The notes: generated by a model not told the origin, from the letters alone. DNA of 64,000 nt from Parabacteroides sp. FAFU027 (GCF_022808675.1 NZ_JAKZKV010000001.1:124001-188000); one strand, 5' to 3'. Shown: positions 9,837-19,264, counted from the stretch's first letter. Numbers and translations are program-made.

Positions 9837-12353
9837 ATGAAAAATAACTATACACAAAAGGTAAAGGATGCTATCGGGTATAGTCGTGAAGAGGCAGAAC
9901 GCCTTCAAAGCGCAAGCATCGGCCCGGAACATCTGATGCTGGGCATTTTCCGTGAAGGTACCGGAAAAGCCATAGACATTATTAGTAATATGGGGGTAAA
10001 TATTACCGAGATGAAGCAAAAAATCGAACGTTTGGTTCAACGGAGTAATACCTACCTGATGCATTGGGACAAAGTACAAGATGGAATTTCGGTCAGTCAA
10101 AGCGCCGAACGCGTATTGAAAATCAGCATGCTGGAAGCCCGTCTGATGCAAAGCGACTCCACTGATACAGAGCACGTCTTTCTGGCAATACTGAAAGACA
10201 ATAACAACCTTGCTGCAGAAGCATTCAGCGAACACAATATCACTTACAACTCCGTCCATCAGTTTATAGACGGTAAAGGTTTTGAAGCTCCTCAAGACAT
10301 GGGTGCCGATTTCAGTGACGATGACGATGAAAATGATGACAAATTCCTTCATGGAGATTCACATCAGGGAGGTACGGCACATGCCAAAACATCTCAGGAC
10401 ACCCCGGTACTGGACAATTTCGGTAGTGATTTGACTAAAGCTGCCGAAGAAAACCGTTTGGATCCTGTCGTTGGTCGTGAACGTGAAATCGAGCGTCTGG
10501 CTCAAATCCTGAGTCGTCGCAAAAAGAACAATCCGGTATTGATCGGTGAGCCCGGTGTAGGAAAATCAGCTATTGTTGAAGGGTTGGCATTACGCATCGT
10601 TCAACGCAAAGTATCACGTATCCTTTTCGATAAACGTCTGATTTCATTGGATATGGCATCAGTGGTAGCGGGTACAAAATACCGCGGCCAGTTTGAGGAA
10701 CGTATCAAAGCGATCTTGAATGAATTATCTAAGAATCCGAATGTCATTCTCTTTATTGACGAGATTCATACCATTGTAGGCGCTGGTGGTGCCGGAGGCT
10801 CTCTGGATGCTGCAAATATGCTGAAACCAGCATTGGCACGTGGAGAAATCCAATGTATCGGAGCTACAACTCTTGATGAATATCGTAAGAATATTGAAAA
10901 AGACGGAGCATTGGAACGTCGTTTCCAAAAGGTAATGGTAGATCCAACCACCCCTGAGGAAACGCTGCAGATCCTGAATAACATCAAGGATAGATATGAA
11001 GACCACCACAACGTAGTCTTCACTCCGGAAGCGTTGACAGCTTGTGTAAAACTCACAGAGCGTTATATCAGCGATCGCAACTTCCCTGACAAAGCAATTG
11101 ACGCTTTGGATGAAGCCGGATCGCGTGTCCATATCACCAATATCGTTGTTCCAAAGGACATTGAAGAGCTAGAAAAGAGCATTGAAACTACCCGTCAGGA
11201 AAAAATCAGTGCAGTAAAAGCGCAAAATTTCGAACTGGCAGCCAGCTTCCGTGATAAAGAAAAGACGTTGCTCAACCAGCTTGATCACGCCAAAGACAAA
11301 TGGGAAAAGGAGACAAAGGAAAACCGACAAATCGTTGACGAAGAGAAGATCGCAGAGGTTGTCGCCATGATGTCCGGTGTTCCGGTTCAGCGTATAGCAC
11401 AGGCCGAAAGCCACAAGCTGTTGCAAATGGGGACAGAGCTAAAAGGTCGTATCATTGGTCAGGATGATGCCGTCGAGAAAGTGGTAAAAGCTATCCAACG
11501 TAATCGTGTAGGCCTTAAAGACCCCAATAAACCCATCGGTACATTTATGTTCCTGGGGCCAACCGGCGTAGGTAAAACTCACCTGGCTAAGATTCTGGCC
11601 GAGTTCCTCTTCGACTCATCGGATGCGTTGATCCGCGTCGATATGAGTGAGTACATGGAGAAATTCACCGTCTCACGCCTTGTCGGAGCACCTCCGGGAT
11701 ATGTCGGATATGAAGAAGGCGGTCAGCTGACTGAAAAAGTCCGTAGGAAACCATATTCAGTTGTTCTTCTGGATGAAATCGAAAAAGCGCACCCGGATGT
11801 ATTCAACCTGTTGTTGCAAGTGTTGGATGAAGGCCGTCTGACAGACAGTTTGGGTCGCAGGATTGACTTCAAGAATACAATCCTGATTATGACCTCCAAC
11901 ATTGGCACCCGTCAGTTGAAAGACTTTGGTCGCGGTGTTGGCTTCACTACACCAACAGACGCCGATGATAAAGATTACACTCGCGGAGTGATCCAGAAAG
12001 CGCTCAACCGTGCGTTTGCCCCTGAGTTTCTGAACCGTGTAGATGACATTATTATGTTTGACCAGTTGAACAAAGAGGCCATCTACAAGATTATCGACCT
12101 CGAACTCAAAGGCTTCTACAAACGGGTAGAAAATCTGGGGTATCAGCTTCAGATTTCAGACGATGCCAAAGACTTCATCGCATCAAAAGGGTACGATGTT
12201 CAGTTCGGAGCCCGCCCGTTGAAACGTGCTATCCAGAAATACCTGGAAGATGAGATGGCTGAAATGATTATCCGCGCTACAGTCTCAGATGGTCACACCA
12301 TCCACGTTGACTTTGACAAGGAGAATCAGAAAATCCTCACCAGTATTCAGTAA
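9837..12353 (+). CDS. clpC: ATP-dependent Clp protease ATP-binding subunit ClpC
   Basis: An 838-residue class I Hsp100 unfoldase that feeds substrates to ClpP. Order of domains: double Clp-N repeat (1-150), acidic linker with DDDDENDD (about 161-168), first AAA+ module with Walker A GEPGVGKS (237-244) and [11 protein letters not shown]-type middle helix (about 445-485, [18 protein letters not shown]), then second AAA+ module with GPTGVGKTH (about 574-582), [13 protein letters not shown] and the C-terminal sensor 2 [10 protein letters not shown]. The short UVR middle domain separates ClpC from ClpB. No ctsR/mcsAB adaptor genes are nearby. The start is ATG 9837; the gene is monocistronic, with its own promoter and terminator. 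Confidence 0.96.
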   Translation: MKNNYTQKVKDAIGYSREEAERLQSASIGPEHLMLGIFREGTGKAIDIISNMGVNITEMKQKIERLVQRSNTYLMHWDKVQDGISVSQSAERVLKISMLEARLMQSDSTDTEHVFLAILKDNNNLAAEAFSEHNITYNSVHQFIDGKGFEAPQDMGADFSDDDDENDDKFLHGDSHQGGTAHAKTSQDTPVLDNFGSDLTKAAEENRLDPVVGREREIERLAQILSRRKKNNPVLIGEPGVGKSAIVEGLALRIVQRKVSRILFDKRLISLDMASVVAGTKYRGQFEERIKAILNELSKNPNVILFIDEIHTIVGAGGAGGSLDAANMLKPALARGEIQCIGATTLDEYRKNIEKDGALERRFQKVMVDPTTPEETLQILNNIKDRYEDHHNVVFTPEALTACVKLTERYISDRNFPDKAIDALDEAGSRVHITNIVVPKDIEELEKSIETTRQEKISAVKAQNFELAASFRDKEKTLLNQLDHAKDKWEKETKENRQIVDEEKIAEVVAMMSGVPVQRIAQAESHKLLQMGTELKGRIIGQDDAVEKVVKAIQRNRVGLKDPNKPIGTFMFLGPTGVGKTHLAKILAEFLFDSSDALIRVDMSEYMEKFTVSRLVGAPPGYVGYEEGGQLTEKVRRKPYSVVLLDEIEKAHPDVFNLLLQVLDEGRLTDSLGRRIDFKNTILIMTSNIGTRQLKDFGRGVGFTTPTDADDKDYTRGVIQKALNRAFAPEFLNRVDDIIMFDQLNKEAIYKIIDLELKGFYKRVENLGYQLQISDDAKDFIASKGYDVQFGARPLKRAIQKYLEDEMAEMIIRATVSDGHTIHVDFDKENQKILTSIQ

Positions 12354-12375
12354 ACGAAGAAAATTGAAATACACG

Positions 12376-12407
12376 AAAGCTGCCTGTTGAACACAGGCAG
12401 CTTTTTT
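12376..12407 (+). terminator. clpC terminator
   Basis: AGCTGCCTG-ttgaaca-CAGGCAGCT followed by a T6 run. Confidence 0.85.
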
Positions 12408-12432
12408 ATGCCACTTTATTAAGATTCCGGAA

Positions 12433-13716
12433 ATGATAGGTATTGAAATTGGAATATTAGTTGGAGTCATTGCGCTGATTGTCATTTCTATGACAAAGAA
12501 GAATAATCTGACAGAGCAAAACAGGGAAATTATAGAACAACTCGAGAAGCGATTGACAGACATGGAAAACCGTTTAAGAGAGGAGTTTAAAACAAACCGT
12601 CAGGAAATGGCGACCAACGTGTCCGAAAACAGGACTGAGCTGAATGCCTCTCTAAAAGATAACCGAGAGGAACTGAACCAGACATTAGCCCGTTTCCAGG
12701 TCAATCTTGACCGGAATATCCAGTCATTCAATGAGCTTCAGCGGGAGAAATTTGCCCAAATGGACAACAAACAATCCGAAATGATTCTCAAAACAGAGCA
12801 GAAGCTGGAACAAATGCGGGAAACCGTTGACGAGAAACTACAGAAAACGCTCAACGAACGACTTGGGCAATCTTTTGAAACTGTCAGCAAACAGCTTTTG
12901 GCTGTACAGGATGGACTTGGAGAGATGAAGACCTTAGCACAAGACGTTGGAGGACTTAAGAAAGTGCTGAGCAATGTCAAAGTCCGTGGTACACTGGGAG
13001 AAGTTCAGCTTTCGATGTTATTGGAACAAATCCTGGCACCAGACCAGTTTGAAGCAAATGTCCGTACGAAGAAAGGATCATCCGATCTGGTAGAATTTGC
13101 GGTGAAACTTCCGGGACGTGACGATAACCAATCTCATGTTTATCTTCCGATTGATGCCAAGTTTCCTAAAGAGGTTTATGAAAAACTGCTTGATGCCTAC
13201 GAATCAGGCGATAGCGTTCAGGTGGAAAGCGCTGGCAAGGTTCTGGAAACAACCATCAAACGCATGGCGAAAGATATTTCGGATAAATACATCGACCCTC
13301 CCGGAACAACGGATTTCGCCATCCTTTTCCTTCCGTTTGAAAGTATTTATGCGGAGGTCATCCGGCGCTCAGCATTGCTGGAGCAGATACAGCGGGAAAG
13401 TAAGGTGATTGTAACCGGCCCAACTACCCTGGCAGCTATTTTGAATAGTCTTCAGATGGGTTTCCGAACATTGGCACTACAAAAACGAAGCAGCGAGGTT
13501 TGGTCTATTTTGGGAGCGGTAAAGACCGAATTCGAGAAGTTTGGAGGGCTGTTGGAAAAGGCACAGAAGAATATCAATACCGCCAGCGACCAGATTGGAG
13601 AACTTATCGGAACGCGTACCAACGTCATCAAACGAAGATTGAGAGAGGTGGAATCACTCCCCAGCAGCGAATCCCAAAACATTCTTGGAATTACATCGGA
13701 GGAAATTGAAGATTAA
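12433..13716 (+). CDS. rmuC: DNA recombination protein RmuC
   Basis: A 427-residue RmuC-family protein, a putative endonuclease-fold protein that limits rearrangements at inverted repeats. It has a single N-terminal membrane segment (IEIGILVGVIALIVI, 3-17), a long coiled coil of Asn/Glu/Arg-rich repeats (20-170, with NRTELNASLKDNREELNQTL), then the RmuC core: LGEVQLSMLLEQIL (about 195), LPIDAKFPKEVYEKLLDAYE (about 238; the DAK is the PD-(D/E)XK-like motif) and TGPTTLAAILNSLQMG (about 330). ATG 12433 lies 26 bp after the clpC terminator. Confidence 0.93.
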   Translation: MIGIEIGILVGVIALIVISMTKKNNLTEQNREIIEQLEKRLTDMENRLREEFKTNRQEMATNVSENRTELNASLKDNREELNQTLARFQVNLDRNIQSFNELQREKFAQMDNKQSEMILKTEQKLEQMRETVDEKLQKTLNERLGQSFETVSKQLLAVQDGLGEMKTLAQDVGGLKKVLSNVKVRGTLGEVQLSMLLEQILAPDQFEANVRTKKGSSDLVEFAVKLPGRDDNQSHVYLPIDAKFPKEVYEKLLDAYESGDSVQVESAGKVLETTIKRMAKDISDKYIDPPGTTDFAILFLPFESIYAEVIRRSALLEQIQRESKVIVTGPTTLAAILNSLQMGFRTLALQKRSSEVWSILGAVKTEFEKFGGLLEKAQKNINTASDQIGELIGTRTNVIKRRLREVESLPSSESQNILGITSEEIED

Positions 13717-13728
13717 GAAATAATACAG

Positions 13729-13750
13729 AGGGTACTTGCGGAGGTACCCT
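13729..13750 (+). terminator. Probable rmuC terminator
   Basis: AGGGTAC / GTACCCT stem with an 8-nt loop, followed by a weak T/C tract. Confidence 0.5.
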
Positions 13751-13789
13751 TCTTCATTTCCTAAAATAAGCCACTACCCTATCCCCGTT

Positions 13790-13821
13790 TTTGAATATCT
13801 CAAATAATATCACGACCTTTG
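13790..13821 (+). promoter_or_regulatory. Promoter of the pseudouridine synthase gene
   Basis: TTTG (13790-13793), 20 bp, then GACCTTTG (13814-13821): a good match to the TTTG-N20-TAnnTTTG pattern with one mismatch. Confidence 0.65.
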
Positions 13822-13915
13822 CGACAATTTGGGAATAGAAAGTAACGATTTCGGAAGAAACCGCTAATGTTGACGTCATTTCCCGAAGCCAACAAATCCA
13901 CTTATTTCCAGGTTA

Positions 13916-14914
13916 ATGACAAACATCAACACTACCCGGCTCAATAAATTTATCAGCGAAAGCGGAATCTGTTCCCGCAGAGAAGCCGACCGTTACATCG
14001 AACAGGGCCACGTTTTCATCAATGGCAAACGCGCCCAGATCGGCGATCAGGTAAGTCCGCGGGACAAGGTCATGGTCAATGGCATCCTTCTCAAAGCTCA
14101 GGAACAGCAGGACATAGTTGTTCTTGCATTTAATAAACCTGTGGGAATTACCAGTACCACTGAGGTGGGTGTTCGTGACAACATTGTCGAATTCGTCAAC
14201 TTCCCGCAACGCATTTTCCCCATCGGGCGCCTCGATAAAGATTCTCAGGGATTGATTTTCCTCACCAACAACGGGGATATCGTCAACAAAATCCTCCGTG
14301 CGGGCAATAACCATGAAAAAGAGTATCTGGTTACAGTGGATAAACCCGTTGACGATGAATTTATCTATAATATGTCAAGCGGAGTGCCTATCCTCGGCAC
14401 CATGACCAAGAAATGTAAGGTCGTGAAAGAAGCTCCATTCGTATTCCGCATCACACTGATTCAGGGCCTGAACCGCCAAATCCGCCGGATGTGCGAGCAT
14501 TTTGGTTATGAGGTGACGAAACTGGAGCGTGTCCGTATCATGCACATCAGTAGCAAAGGGATTCCCGTGGGTGACTGGCGCGAACTGAACGAAGAGGAAA
14601 TGAAGAAACTTTTTCATCTGATTAAAGATTCTTCATCTACCCAAGAGGCCTCCGTACCCAAAAGTGCAGCGAATAAACGGGAGCCAAAACGCGACTTCAG
14701 AGCAGATGCTAAACGTGGAGGAATGCAGGACGACAAATTCGCGCCACGAGGAAGCTCTGCCCGTTCCGGCAAATCAGCACACAAACCGGAAGAGCGCTTC
14801 GGCGGAAAGCCTTCACGCGGCGGTAGCCCCAAAGGCGGCAAAAGCCAGGGAGGCAGCGCCAGAAGCAACCGTCCTAATGCGGGTAAGCCCGGTGGCAAAT
14901 CAGGCAGAAGATAA
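13916..14914 (+). CDS. RsuA/RluB/E/F-family 23S rRNA pseudouridine synthase with basic tail
   Basis: A 332-residue pseudouridine synthase. An S4 RNA-binding domain occupies about 5-62 ([20 protein letters not shown]). The catalytic domain spans about 65-235, with [20 protein letters not shown] (catalytic Asp in GRLDKDS, about 104) and [18 protein letters not shown]. The GLNRQIRR form and overall size fit RluF-type enzymes, which modify 23S rRNA around U2604, but RluB/E cannot be excluded. Residues 245-332 form a disordered Gly/Lys/Arg/Ser-rich tail, a common add-on in Bacteroidota that probably binds RNA. It has its own promoter and ends at a strong terminator. Confidence 0.9.
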   Translation: MTNINTTRLNKFISESGICSRREADRYIEQGHVFINGKRAQIGDQVSPRDKVMVNGILLKAQEQQDIVVLAFNKPVGITSTTEVGVRDNIVEFVNFPQRIFPIGRLDKDSQGLIFLTNNGDIVNKILRAGNNHEKEYLVTVDKPVDDEFIYNMSSGVPILGTMTKKCKVVKEAPFVFRITLIQGLNRQIRRMCEHFGYEVTKLERVRIMHISSKGIPVGDWRELNEEEMKKLFHLIKDSSSTQEASVPKSAANKREPKRDFRADAKRGGMQDDKFAPRGSSARSGKSAHKPEERFGGKPSRGGSPKGGKSQGGSARSNRPNAGKPGGKSGRR

Positions 14915-14930
14915 TCATCTCAAATATTAT

Positions 14931-14974
14931 AAAGCAAACCCTTCTAACAGTAATTGTACGAAGGGTTTGCTTTT
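14931..14974. terminator. Bidirectional terminator
   Basis: AAAGCAAACCCTT / AAGGGTTTGCTTT stem with a 17-nt loop and T-run, between convergent genes; it ends the pseudouridine synthase gene and the sigma operon. Confidence 0.85.
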
Positions 14975-14988
14975 TGATTTCAGGCCGT

Positions 14989-15480
14989 TTACGGCAGGAT
15001 ATTTTGCTCCTGATTAAGTTCGCGGCGCTCAATTGCTCTGCGTTTCAACTCCTGAGTAACCTTTCGCTGGATTTCCATATCCGTCTTAAACATCTTCAGA
15101 ATCTCCTGTGGTGAAAGAACTTTCCGGAATTCATCGTAATATTTCTCCCGCAAATCAATCAGTTTACGAGCCTTCTCGTTTTGTTCCCGGAACAGGCGCT
15201 CGGCCTCTTCGTTGGTCATCTCATCGCTCCGCATGGCCTTTGCACCGCGAAGAATATCCTTGGCTGATTGCTGTTTTTCCTGCTCAAACCGGATATATAC
15301 AGGGCGAAACTGTTCGAAACGTTCCTGCGACAGGTTCAGTTCGCGGCGCATTTCCCGTAGTTTGATTTGCATAAAGCGTTGGCGCAGGTTTTCACCCAGA
15401 CGTCCGGGCTGTTGGCTCCAGCTCATCTGAGCCGAGAGCAGCATGAGTAGCGTGATACTCAAAATCTTTATCGTCTTCAT
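14989..15480 (-). CDS. Exported helical protein, CpxP/Spy-like
   Basis: A 163-residue protein with a signal peptide (cleavage near SWSQQ, 21-23) and a highly charged, all-helical mature part: IKLREMRRELNLSQERFEQF (about 39-58), a central region ending at LSPQEILKMFKTDMEIQ (about 121-137) and a basic tail. The LSQERFEQF and LSPQE segments echo the LTxxQ motif of CpxP/Spy periplasmic chaperone-sensors. It is the third gene of an ECF sigma / anti-sigma operon, separated by 7 bp, which suggests an envelope-stress sensor or chaperone feeding back on the sigma factor. The family assignment is by eye only. Confidence 0.65.
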   Translation of the reverse strand: MKTIKILSITLLMLLSAQMSWSQQPGRLGENLRQRFMQIKLREMRRELNLSQERFEQFRPVYIRFEQEKQQSAKDILRGAKAMRSDEMTNEEAERLFREQNEKARKLIDLREKYYDEFRKVLSPQEILKMFKTDMEIQRKVTQELKRRAIERRELNQEQNILP

Positions 15481-15487
15481 ATCTTGA

Positions 15488-15982
15488 TTATTCTTCGTTT
15501 ATAAAATCATTTTCCGAGTAGCCATTGAGTTGCTCCAACTCCTCTCTGGAAAGGCTTTTAAGCGCATCATCCAGCGTTTCTGCCTTTTCAGCTTTTGGTG
15601 ATTGCTTCCGGTTTGCCTTTTCGGACCGGGAGGTTTTATCCTGTTTAGGAGAAAAGACCACCTGCTTTTGCTGCGCCTTTGTAGTTTTCTGCTCTTTTGT
15701 CGCAGCGGGATTGACGATGGATGAATCTTTTTCCTTTTGGTTGTAAGCCAACGGAGAATCCAGCCCCCTGTTTTGATAAAAAGCAAACCAAACCCCGCTT
15801 CCCAAAACCAGTACAGCCGCAACCGCCGATATCCACCGCTTCAGGTGAACGACCTTCGCCTTTGGGGCTTTGCGGCGCTCATATTCGGCCATGATTTTCT
15901 CCGAAGTCTCTTCGAAGAAATCGTCCGGCACCTCGTAAGGCATGCGTTTGCCGATATTTTTAAAGTCAAAATCTTCTTTCAT
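15488..15982 (-). CDS. Probable anti-sigma factor, single-pass membrane protein
   Basis: A 164-residue protein. The N-terminal cytoplasmic part is about 45 residues (PYEVPDDFFEETSEKIM), followed by a basic stretch, one membrane helix (WISAVAAVLVLGSGVWFAFY, about 50-69) and a Lys/Gln/Ser-rich periplasmic region ending in an acidic SREELEQLNGYSENDFINEE. It overlaps the sigma factor gene by 4 bp, the usual layout for an ECF sigma and its membrane anti-sigma factor. There is no zinc-binding HxxxCxxC motif, so it is not the ZAS type. Function is inferred from architecture and position. Confidence 0.7.
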   Translation of the reverse strand: MKEDFDFKNIGKRMPYEVPDDFFEETSEKIMAEYERRKAPKAKVVHLKRWISAVAAVLVLGSGVWFAFYQNRGLDSPLAYNQKEKDSSIVNPAATKEQKTTKAQQKQVVFSPKQDKTSRSEKANRKQSPKAEKAETLDDALKSLSREELEQLNGYSENDFINEE

Positions 15983-16530
15983 AGCTGATGTTGTATCATA
16001 AAATCCTTAATCTTCTCCTGTGCGTAATGGTAATTGGTCTTCAGCGTGCCAACCGATGATTCTAGTATCTGGCTGATTTCCTCGTAACTCAGTTCGTCGT
16101 AATAGCGAAGGTTGAAGACCAGCCGTTGCTTCTCGGGCAGTCGTAGGATAGCCTCCTGAAAAAGGAGCAATATCCGGTCGCTTTCGTCTGAGGAAGAGTC
16201 GTAAAGCGTATTTACCAGCACCTCTCCTACTTCATCGAGCGAAAGAAGCATTCCTTTGCGACTTCGAAACAAACGGCCACACTCGTTGGTCGCTATTTTA
16301 TAGATCCAGGTGTAGAGTTTGCTGTCGCCTTTGTAGCTTTCGAAGAAGCGAAAGATATTAATAAAGGTTTCCTGCAATACATCCTCCGCATCTTCGTGCG
16401 AGACCACGAGGCGCCGCACGTGCCAGTACACCGGCTCCCGGTATTTTCGCATCAACAAAGCAAATCCCTGATTGGCCGTGCCCTTTCCCCGGATTAATGT
16501 CAGAATTTCGTCATCTGATATAGTAGTCAT
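15979..16530 (-). CDS. ECF-type RNA polymerase sigma factor
   Basis: A 183-residue extracytoplasmic-function sigma factor. Region 2 is clear: LLMRKYREPVYWHVRRLV, then HEDAEDVLQETFINIFRFF (about 41-60) and SKLYTWIYKIATNECGRLF. Region 4 near the end carries LPEKQRLVFNLRYYDELSYE and ILESSVGTLKTNYHYAQEKI. A longer frame begins at 16575, but MTTISDDEI at 16530 fits the family better. It heads an operon with an anti-sigma gene (4-bp overlap) and an exported CpxP-like protein. It is divergent from a lipoprotein gene across a palindrome-rich control region, which may be a target of autoregulation. Confidence 0.9.
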   Translation of the reverse strand: MTTISDDEILTLIRGKGTANQGFALLMRKYREPVYWHVRRLVVSHEDAEDVLQETFINIFRFFESYKGDSKLYTWIYKIATNECGRLFRSRKGMLLSLDEVGEVLVNTLYDSSSDESDRILLLFQEAILRLPEKQRLVFNLRYYDELSYEEISQILESSVGTLKTNYHYAQEKIKDFMIQHQL

Positions 16531-16628
16531 TGGCTCAATGTTCTTAATGATTCGAATGAATAACAACGGTTGCATTGTTATTGATTTCAGGACTCACTTT
16601 ATCGGTTAGATGCAAGTTAGGCGAAAAG

Positions 16629-16694
16629 GTTAAATGCGAAGGCAAAAATCGGGAAAATATTTTCCGGCAAAAAAAATCTCTGTCCGCATTTAAC
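16629..16694. promoter_or_regulatory. Nested palindromes in the sigma/lipoprotein divergent control region
   Basis: Outer arms GTTAAATGCG (16629-16638) and CGCATTTAAC (16685-16694) are perfect inverted repeats. Between them lies a 14-bp perfect palindrome GGAAAATATTTTCC (16652-16665). On the minus strand TTTG (16668-16671), 17 bp, GATTTTTG (16643-16650) could be the sigma-operon promoter, with the inner palindrome in its spacer. This looks like an operator. Confidence 0.5.
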
Positions 16695-16700
16695 TTCGGC

Positions 16701-16708
16701 TATATTTG
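16701..16708 (+). promoter_or_regulatory. -7 box of the lipoprotein gene
   Basis: TATATTTG, an exact TAnnTTTG match, 62 bp before ATG 16770 and 6 bp after the outer palindrome arm. It shows that the upstream part of the longer open frame (from 16575) is not translated. Confidence 0.6.
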
Positions 16709-16769
16709 TGCATCAAACCCTCAGAGACATTTCTCAAGATCAATTACAAACCCTCAAATCAAAAGTCAA

Positions 16770-17615
16770 ATGAAAAAGCTTAGTTATCTTATTGTAGCGG
16801 GTGTGCTTGCCGTTTTTGCAACCTCCTGTAATAAATCGGAAGATCCTGCAGCGACAGCAGCCGCAGCAGAAACCAACCAAACCATAGTCGCCGATGCGAA
16901 TACCACCGACCACGTGGCAACGGAAGTGGACGCCATCAGCGACGAATCCCTTTCGGTCTATTCTGCCGGCACATTAAAATCGGCCATTGCAACAGACTCG
17001 CTGAGTTACCTGATTACCGGAAAATTCTCAATTACCAAAGATTCAACTACGACCACCAAACGCCTGGTCATCAATTTCGGTACTACCGGTGTGACCTGCA
17101 AAGACGGTAAAGTTCGCTCAGGTAAAATCATCATTACCACCAAAAACTTTGCCGACATCAAACTGGCGAGAAGAGTTATTTTTGAAAATTACAAGGTGGA
17201 CAGCCTGCTTATCGGGGGTAGTATCACCAAAACGTTTAAGATGGACTCTTCTTCAGTTGTCCGCACCTGTACCATCAAGGATAGCATCACCGTTACCTTC
17301 CCGACACGAGGTACCGCAACTCACATTTCTGACCTGTACCGCGTTTATCATTACGGCCTGATTGATACTACCCGTGTAAAATGGACCGCAACGTGGGGAA
17401 GCAAAAAGTTCACCAGCGTGAAAGGCAATGTCGTGACCAAAACCGTTGACAAAGCGACTCCGCTGATCTACCGGATGGCTTGCGGACACATCGTCAAAGG
17501 CATCGAGGTGATCACCCGTAACAATAAAACCATCACGGTCGATTACGGCAACGGCACCTGCGACAACGTAGCGACCGCAACGGACGGCACCAAAACCTGG
17601 ACTATAAAGTTGTAA
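16770..17615 (+). CDS. Lipoprotein of unknown function
   Basis: A 281-residue lipoprotein: signal peptide with Cys20 in ATSCNKS, then an Ala/Thr-rich linker and a threonine/lysine-rich, beta-rich body (SYLITGKFSITKDSTTTTKR, VINFGTTGVTCKDGKVRSGK, ITVTFPTRGTATHI). There is a C-terminal pair of cysteines in YRMACGHIVKGI and YGNGTCDNVATA. It is probably an outer-membrane-anchored surface or periplasmic protein. It is divergent from the ECF sigma operon and may be controlled by it. I do not recognise the family. The start is fixed by the promoter box and the lipobox. Confidence 0.75.
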   Translation: MKKLSYLIVAGVLAVFATSCNKSEDPAATAAAAETNQTIVADANTTDHVATEVDAISDESLSVYSAGTLKSAIATDSLSYLITGKFSITKDSTTTTKRLVINFGTTGVTCKDGKVRSGKIIITTKNFADIKLARRVIFENYKVDSLLIGGSITKTFKMDSSSVVRTCTIKDSITVTFPTRGTATHISDLYRVYHYGLIDTTRVKWTATWGSKKFTSVKGNVVTKTVDKATPLIYRMACGHIVKGIEVITRNNKTITVDYGNGTCDNVATATDGTKTWTIKL

Positions 17616-17642
17616 GATATTGTTTTGATTGCGTTGTTTGTT

Positions 17643-17680
17643 AATGCAGTGGTTTCTCTGGAAGCCGCTGCATTTTTTAT
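17643..17680 (+). terminator. Lipoprotein gene terminator
   Basis: AATGCAG..GGTTT / AAGCCGCTGCATT stem (two G-U pairs) with a T6 run. Confidence 0.8.
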
Positions 17681-17821
17681 TTACTCACCCAGCTAATGGC
17701 CGGACATTCATTTTCCTGAAAAGAGGCTTTACATCGGCCTTCCCGTCCGGAATAGTGCACTTTCCCAACCCTTATTCACATATCCCGGCCGACAGTTTGT
17801 AAAAATATTTTTTCGTTATTA

Positions 17822-17852
17822 TTTGGCGGATAGAACTGTTTTTATAATTTTA
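17822..17852 (+). promoter_or_regulatory. Candidate promoter upstream of repeat array 1
   Basis: TTTG (17822-17825), 19 bp, TAATTTTA (17845-17852; one mismatch to TAnnTTTG). If active, transcription would start near 17859 and carry the whole array in a leader of about 500 nt before the gene at 18356. Nothing else is seen between 17681 and 17944. Confidence 0.4.
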
Positions 17853-17944
17853 CAACCGGACTGAGTCATAATTCTCAATATCCAATCACTTTTTTCCTAA
17901 ATATCAGCTAATAATACGGCTGAAAACAGGGTAAAAGCACAAAC

Positions 17945-18316
17945 TACGGTATAAGATCACCGGATAACGCTTCCTGATCGCCCAATACCGACACTAACCC
18001 TGCCTGCAACAATACCTGGGAGACGCGTAACGATAGTGGGCAGTCCTGTAACGATGCAGATCGCGATATAACGAGGCCGGATTGACCTATAACGGTACTG
18101 ACTTCGAATATAACGATGCGGGGTAAGTCTGTAACAACGCAGAATAAGATATAACGGTGCAGAATGCGCTGTAACGGCCCTATCCGCTAAAATAACCTTC
18201 GCAGAATGGGCTGTAACGACGCAGAATACGATATAACTGTGCGGGACAAGGCTGTAACGTCGCAGAATGGAATATAACGATGCCGGTTTAAACCGTAACA
18301 TCACCTGGTAAGACAA
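17945..18316 (+). repeat. Array 1: about 18 tandem units of 20-22 bp
   Basis: The core TAACG (or a variant) recurs at 17945, 17965, 17987, 18007, 18028, 18049, 18069, 18090, 18111, 18132, 18152, 18172, 18193, 18214, 18234, 18255, 18275 and 18296, a spacing of 20-22 bp throughout. Fuller units read TAACGAYGCAGAATRNG. From 18049 on, the bases before the core alternate between CTG-TAAC and ATA-TAAC, giving a higher-order repeat of about 41-42 bp. The first four units are the most degenerate. The mixed 20/21 spacing breaks any reading frame and argues for a DNA- or RNA-level role. The array ends 40 bp before the start of the gene at 18356. Confidence 0.85.
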
Positions 18317-18355
18317 CTGTTTTCCTTAGTTATAACATAAAAAAACAAAGTAATC

Positions 18356-19081
18356 ATGGAGTCAAAAAATTTCAAATGCAAACACGAAGAGGTACCGGTC
18401 ATTGCCGGATTTGCAGCTACCAGCCTGCGCCGAGACATGTCTGCCTTCTCGGATTATTCGTCTCTGTTTAGCGAAAGTTATGCCGCCGAATTGGATTCGA
18501 GAAGTAAAACCTGCTACGAGATGATCAAATCAGGCGCCATCACCAGCCAGATCAAACAGGTTACCCAGCAAATGAGCGATAAGGTACAGAGCCTTCGCCT
18601 TAGTCTGAACAAGACAGAGGGTTACCTCGACCTGGCCAAAGGAAGCCTGGACATTGCGGTGGAAGACTTCGGCCTCAAAGCCATCCGCACATGCATTAAC
18701 GTGGGTGACACGGAGGGGGTAATCATGAAGGGACATAATCTGGTCACCATCCTCACACGCAATCAGGCAGCGCTTCTGGCCAAAGGCATGAAGGCCGATT
18801 TCGTCACCACACTCACCACTCTCATCGACGAGATTGCCACGCTAAATAAAGACCAGAACAGCAAGCTGAGCGAACGCAGCCAAACCACCAACGATAACAT
18901 TAAAGAGTTTAACGACCTTTGGGAAATGGTTGCCACTGTCCTCAAAACCGGCAAACTGCTCTATCGCGGCGTGGACGATGTGAAGTTGAAAGACTACACC
19001 CTCGATCAATTGCTGAAGCGGATTAATGCGGAAGGTAGCAGTAGTGCAGCCGGAGGTGCTACCACGGGAGGGAATAACTAA
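18356..19081 (+). CDS. Unknown helical protein linked to repeat array 1
   Basis: A 241-residue protein of unknown function, apparently cytoplasmic (no signal or membrane segment) and almost entirely helical. It has CYEMIKSGAITSQIKQVTQQ in the first half, FGLKAIRTCINVGDTEGVIM in the middle, then AKGMKADFVTTLTTLIDEIA, an Asn/Gln/Ser-rich stretch, and VLKTGKLLYRGVDDVKLKDY. It ends in a Ser/Gly/Thr tail. Residues from about 100 to 228 appear colinear with the protein encoded at 44964-45704 (AKG + hydrophobic, YxD/IDE, N-Q-S region, basic K-x-LY/HY-x-D-K-D-YT/FT), so the two look like distant paralogues. Both lie beside ~21-bp repeat arrays. The start is ATG 18356; a perfect terminator follows. 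Confidence 0.75.
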   Translation: MESKNFKCKHEEVPVIAGFAATSLRRDMSAFSDYSSLFSESYAAELDSRSKTCYEMIKSGAITSQIKQVTQQMSDKVQSLRLSLNKTEGYLDLAKGSLDIAVEDFGLKAIRTCINVGDTEGVIMKGHNLVTILTRNQAALLAKGMKADFVTTLTTLIDEIATLNKDQNSKLSERSQTTNDNIKEFNDLWEMVATVLKTGKLLYRGVDDVKLKDYTLDQLLKRINAEGSSSAAGGATTGGNN

Positions 19082-19090
19082 AAACATTCA

Positions 19091-19119
19091 ACAAAAAGGA
19101 GCCAAGGGCTCCTTTTTGT
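19091..19119 (+). terminator. Terminator
   Basis: ACAAAAAGGAGCC-aag-GGCTCCTTTTTGT, a perfect 13-bp stem with a T-run. Confidence 0.9.
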
Positions 19120-19264
19120 CTATCAATGGGATACATACACACGATAAAAATTTCTACAATTCTTTGTTCCTAAGAATAAAGAGAATGCTCCGAAAGAAAT
19201 ATTCTCATTTTTTATTTTCGACCATTGAAACACATACACATTATATCTGTGCCAGATTAATATT

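Noticed and set aside
14664-15017. Plus-strand 117-codon frame over the basic tail of the pseudouridine synthase
   Set aside because: It overlaps a clear gene in another frame and has no recognisable domain.
17957-18316. Minus-strand 119-codon frame over array 1
   Set aside because: The 20/21-bp spacing breaks unit periodicity in any frame; composition is unlike a protein and the frame is a by-product of the repeat.
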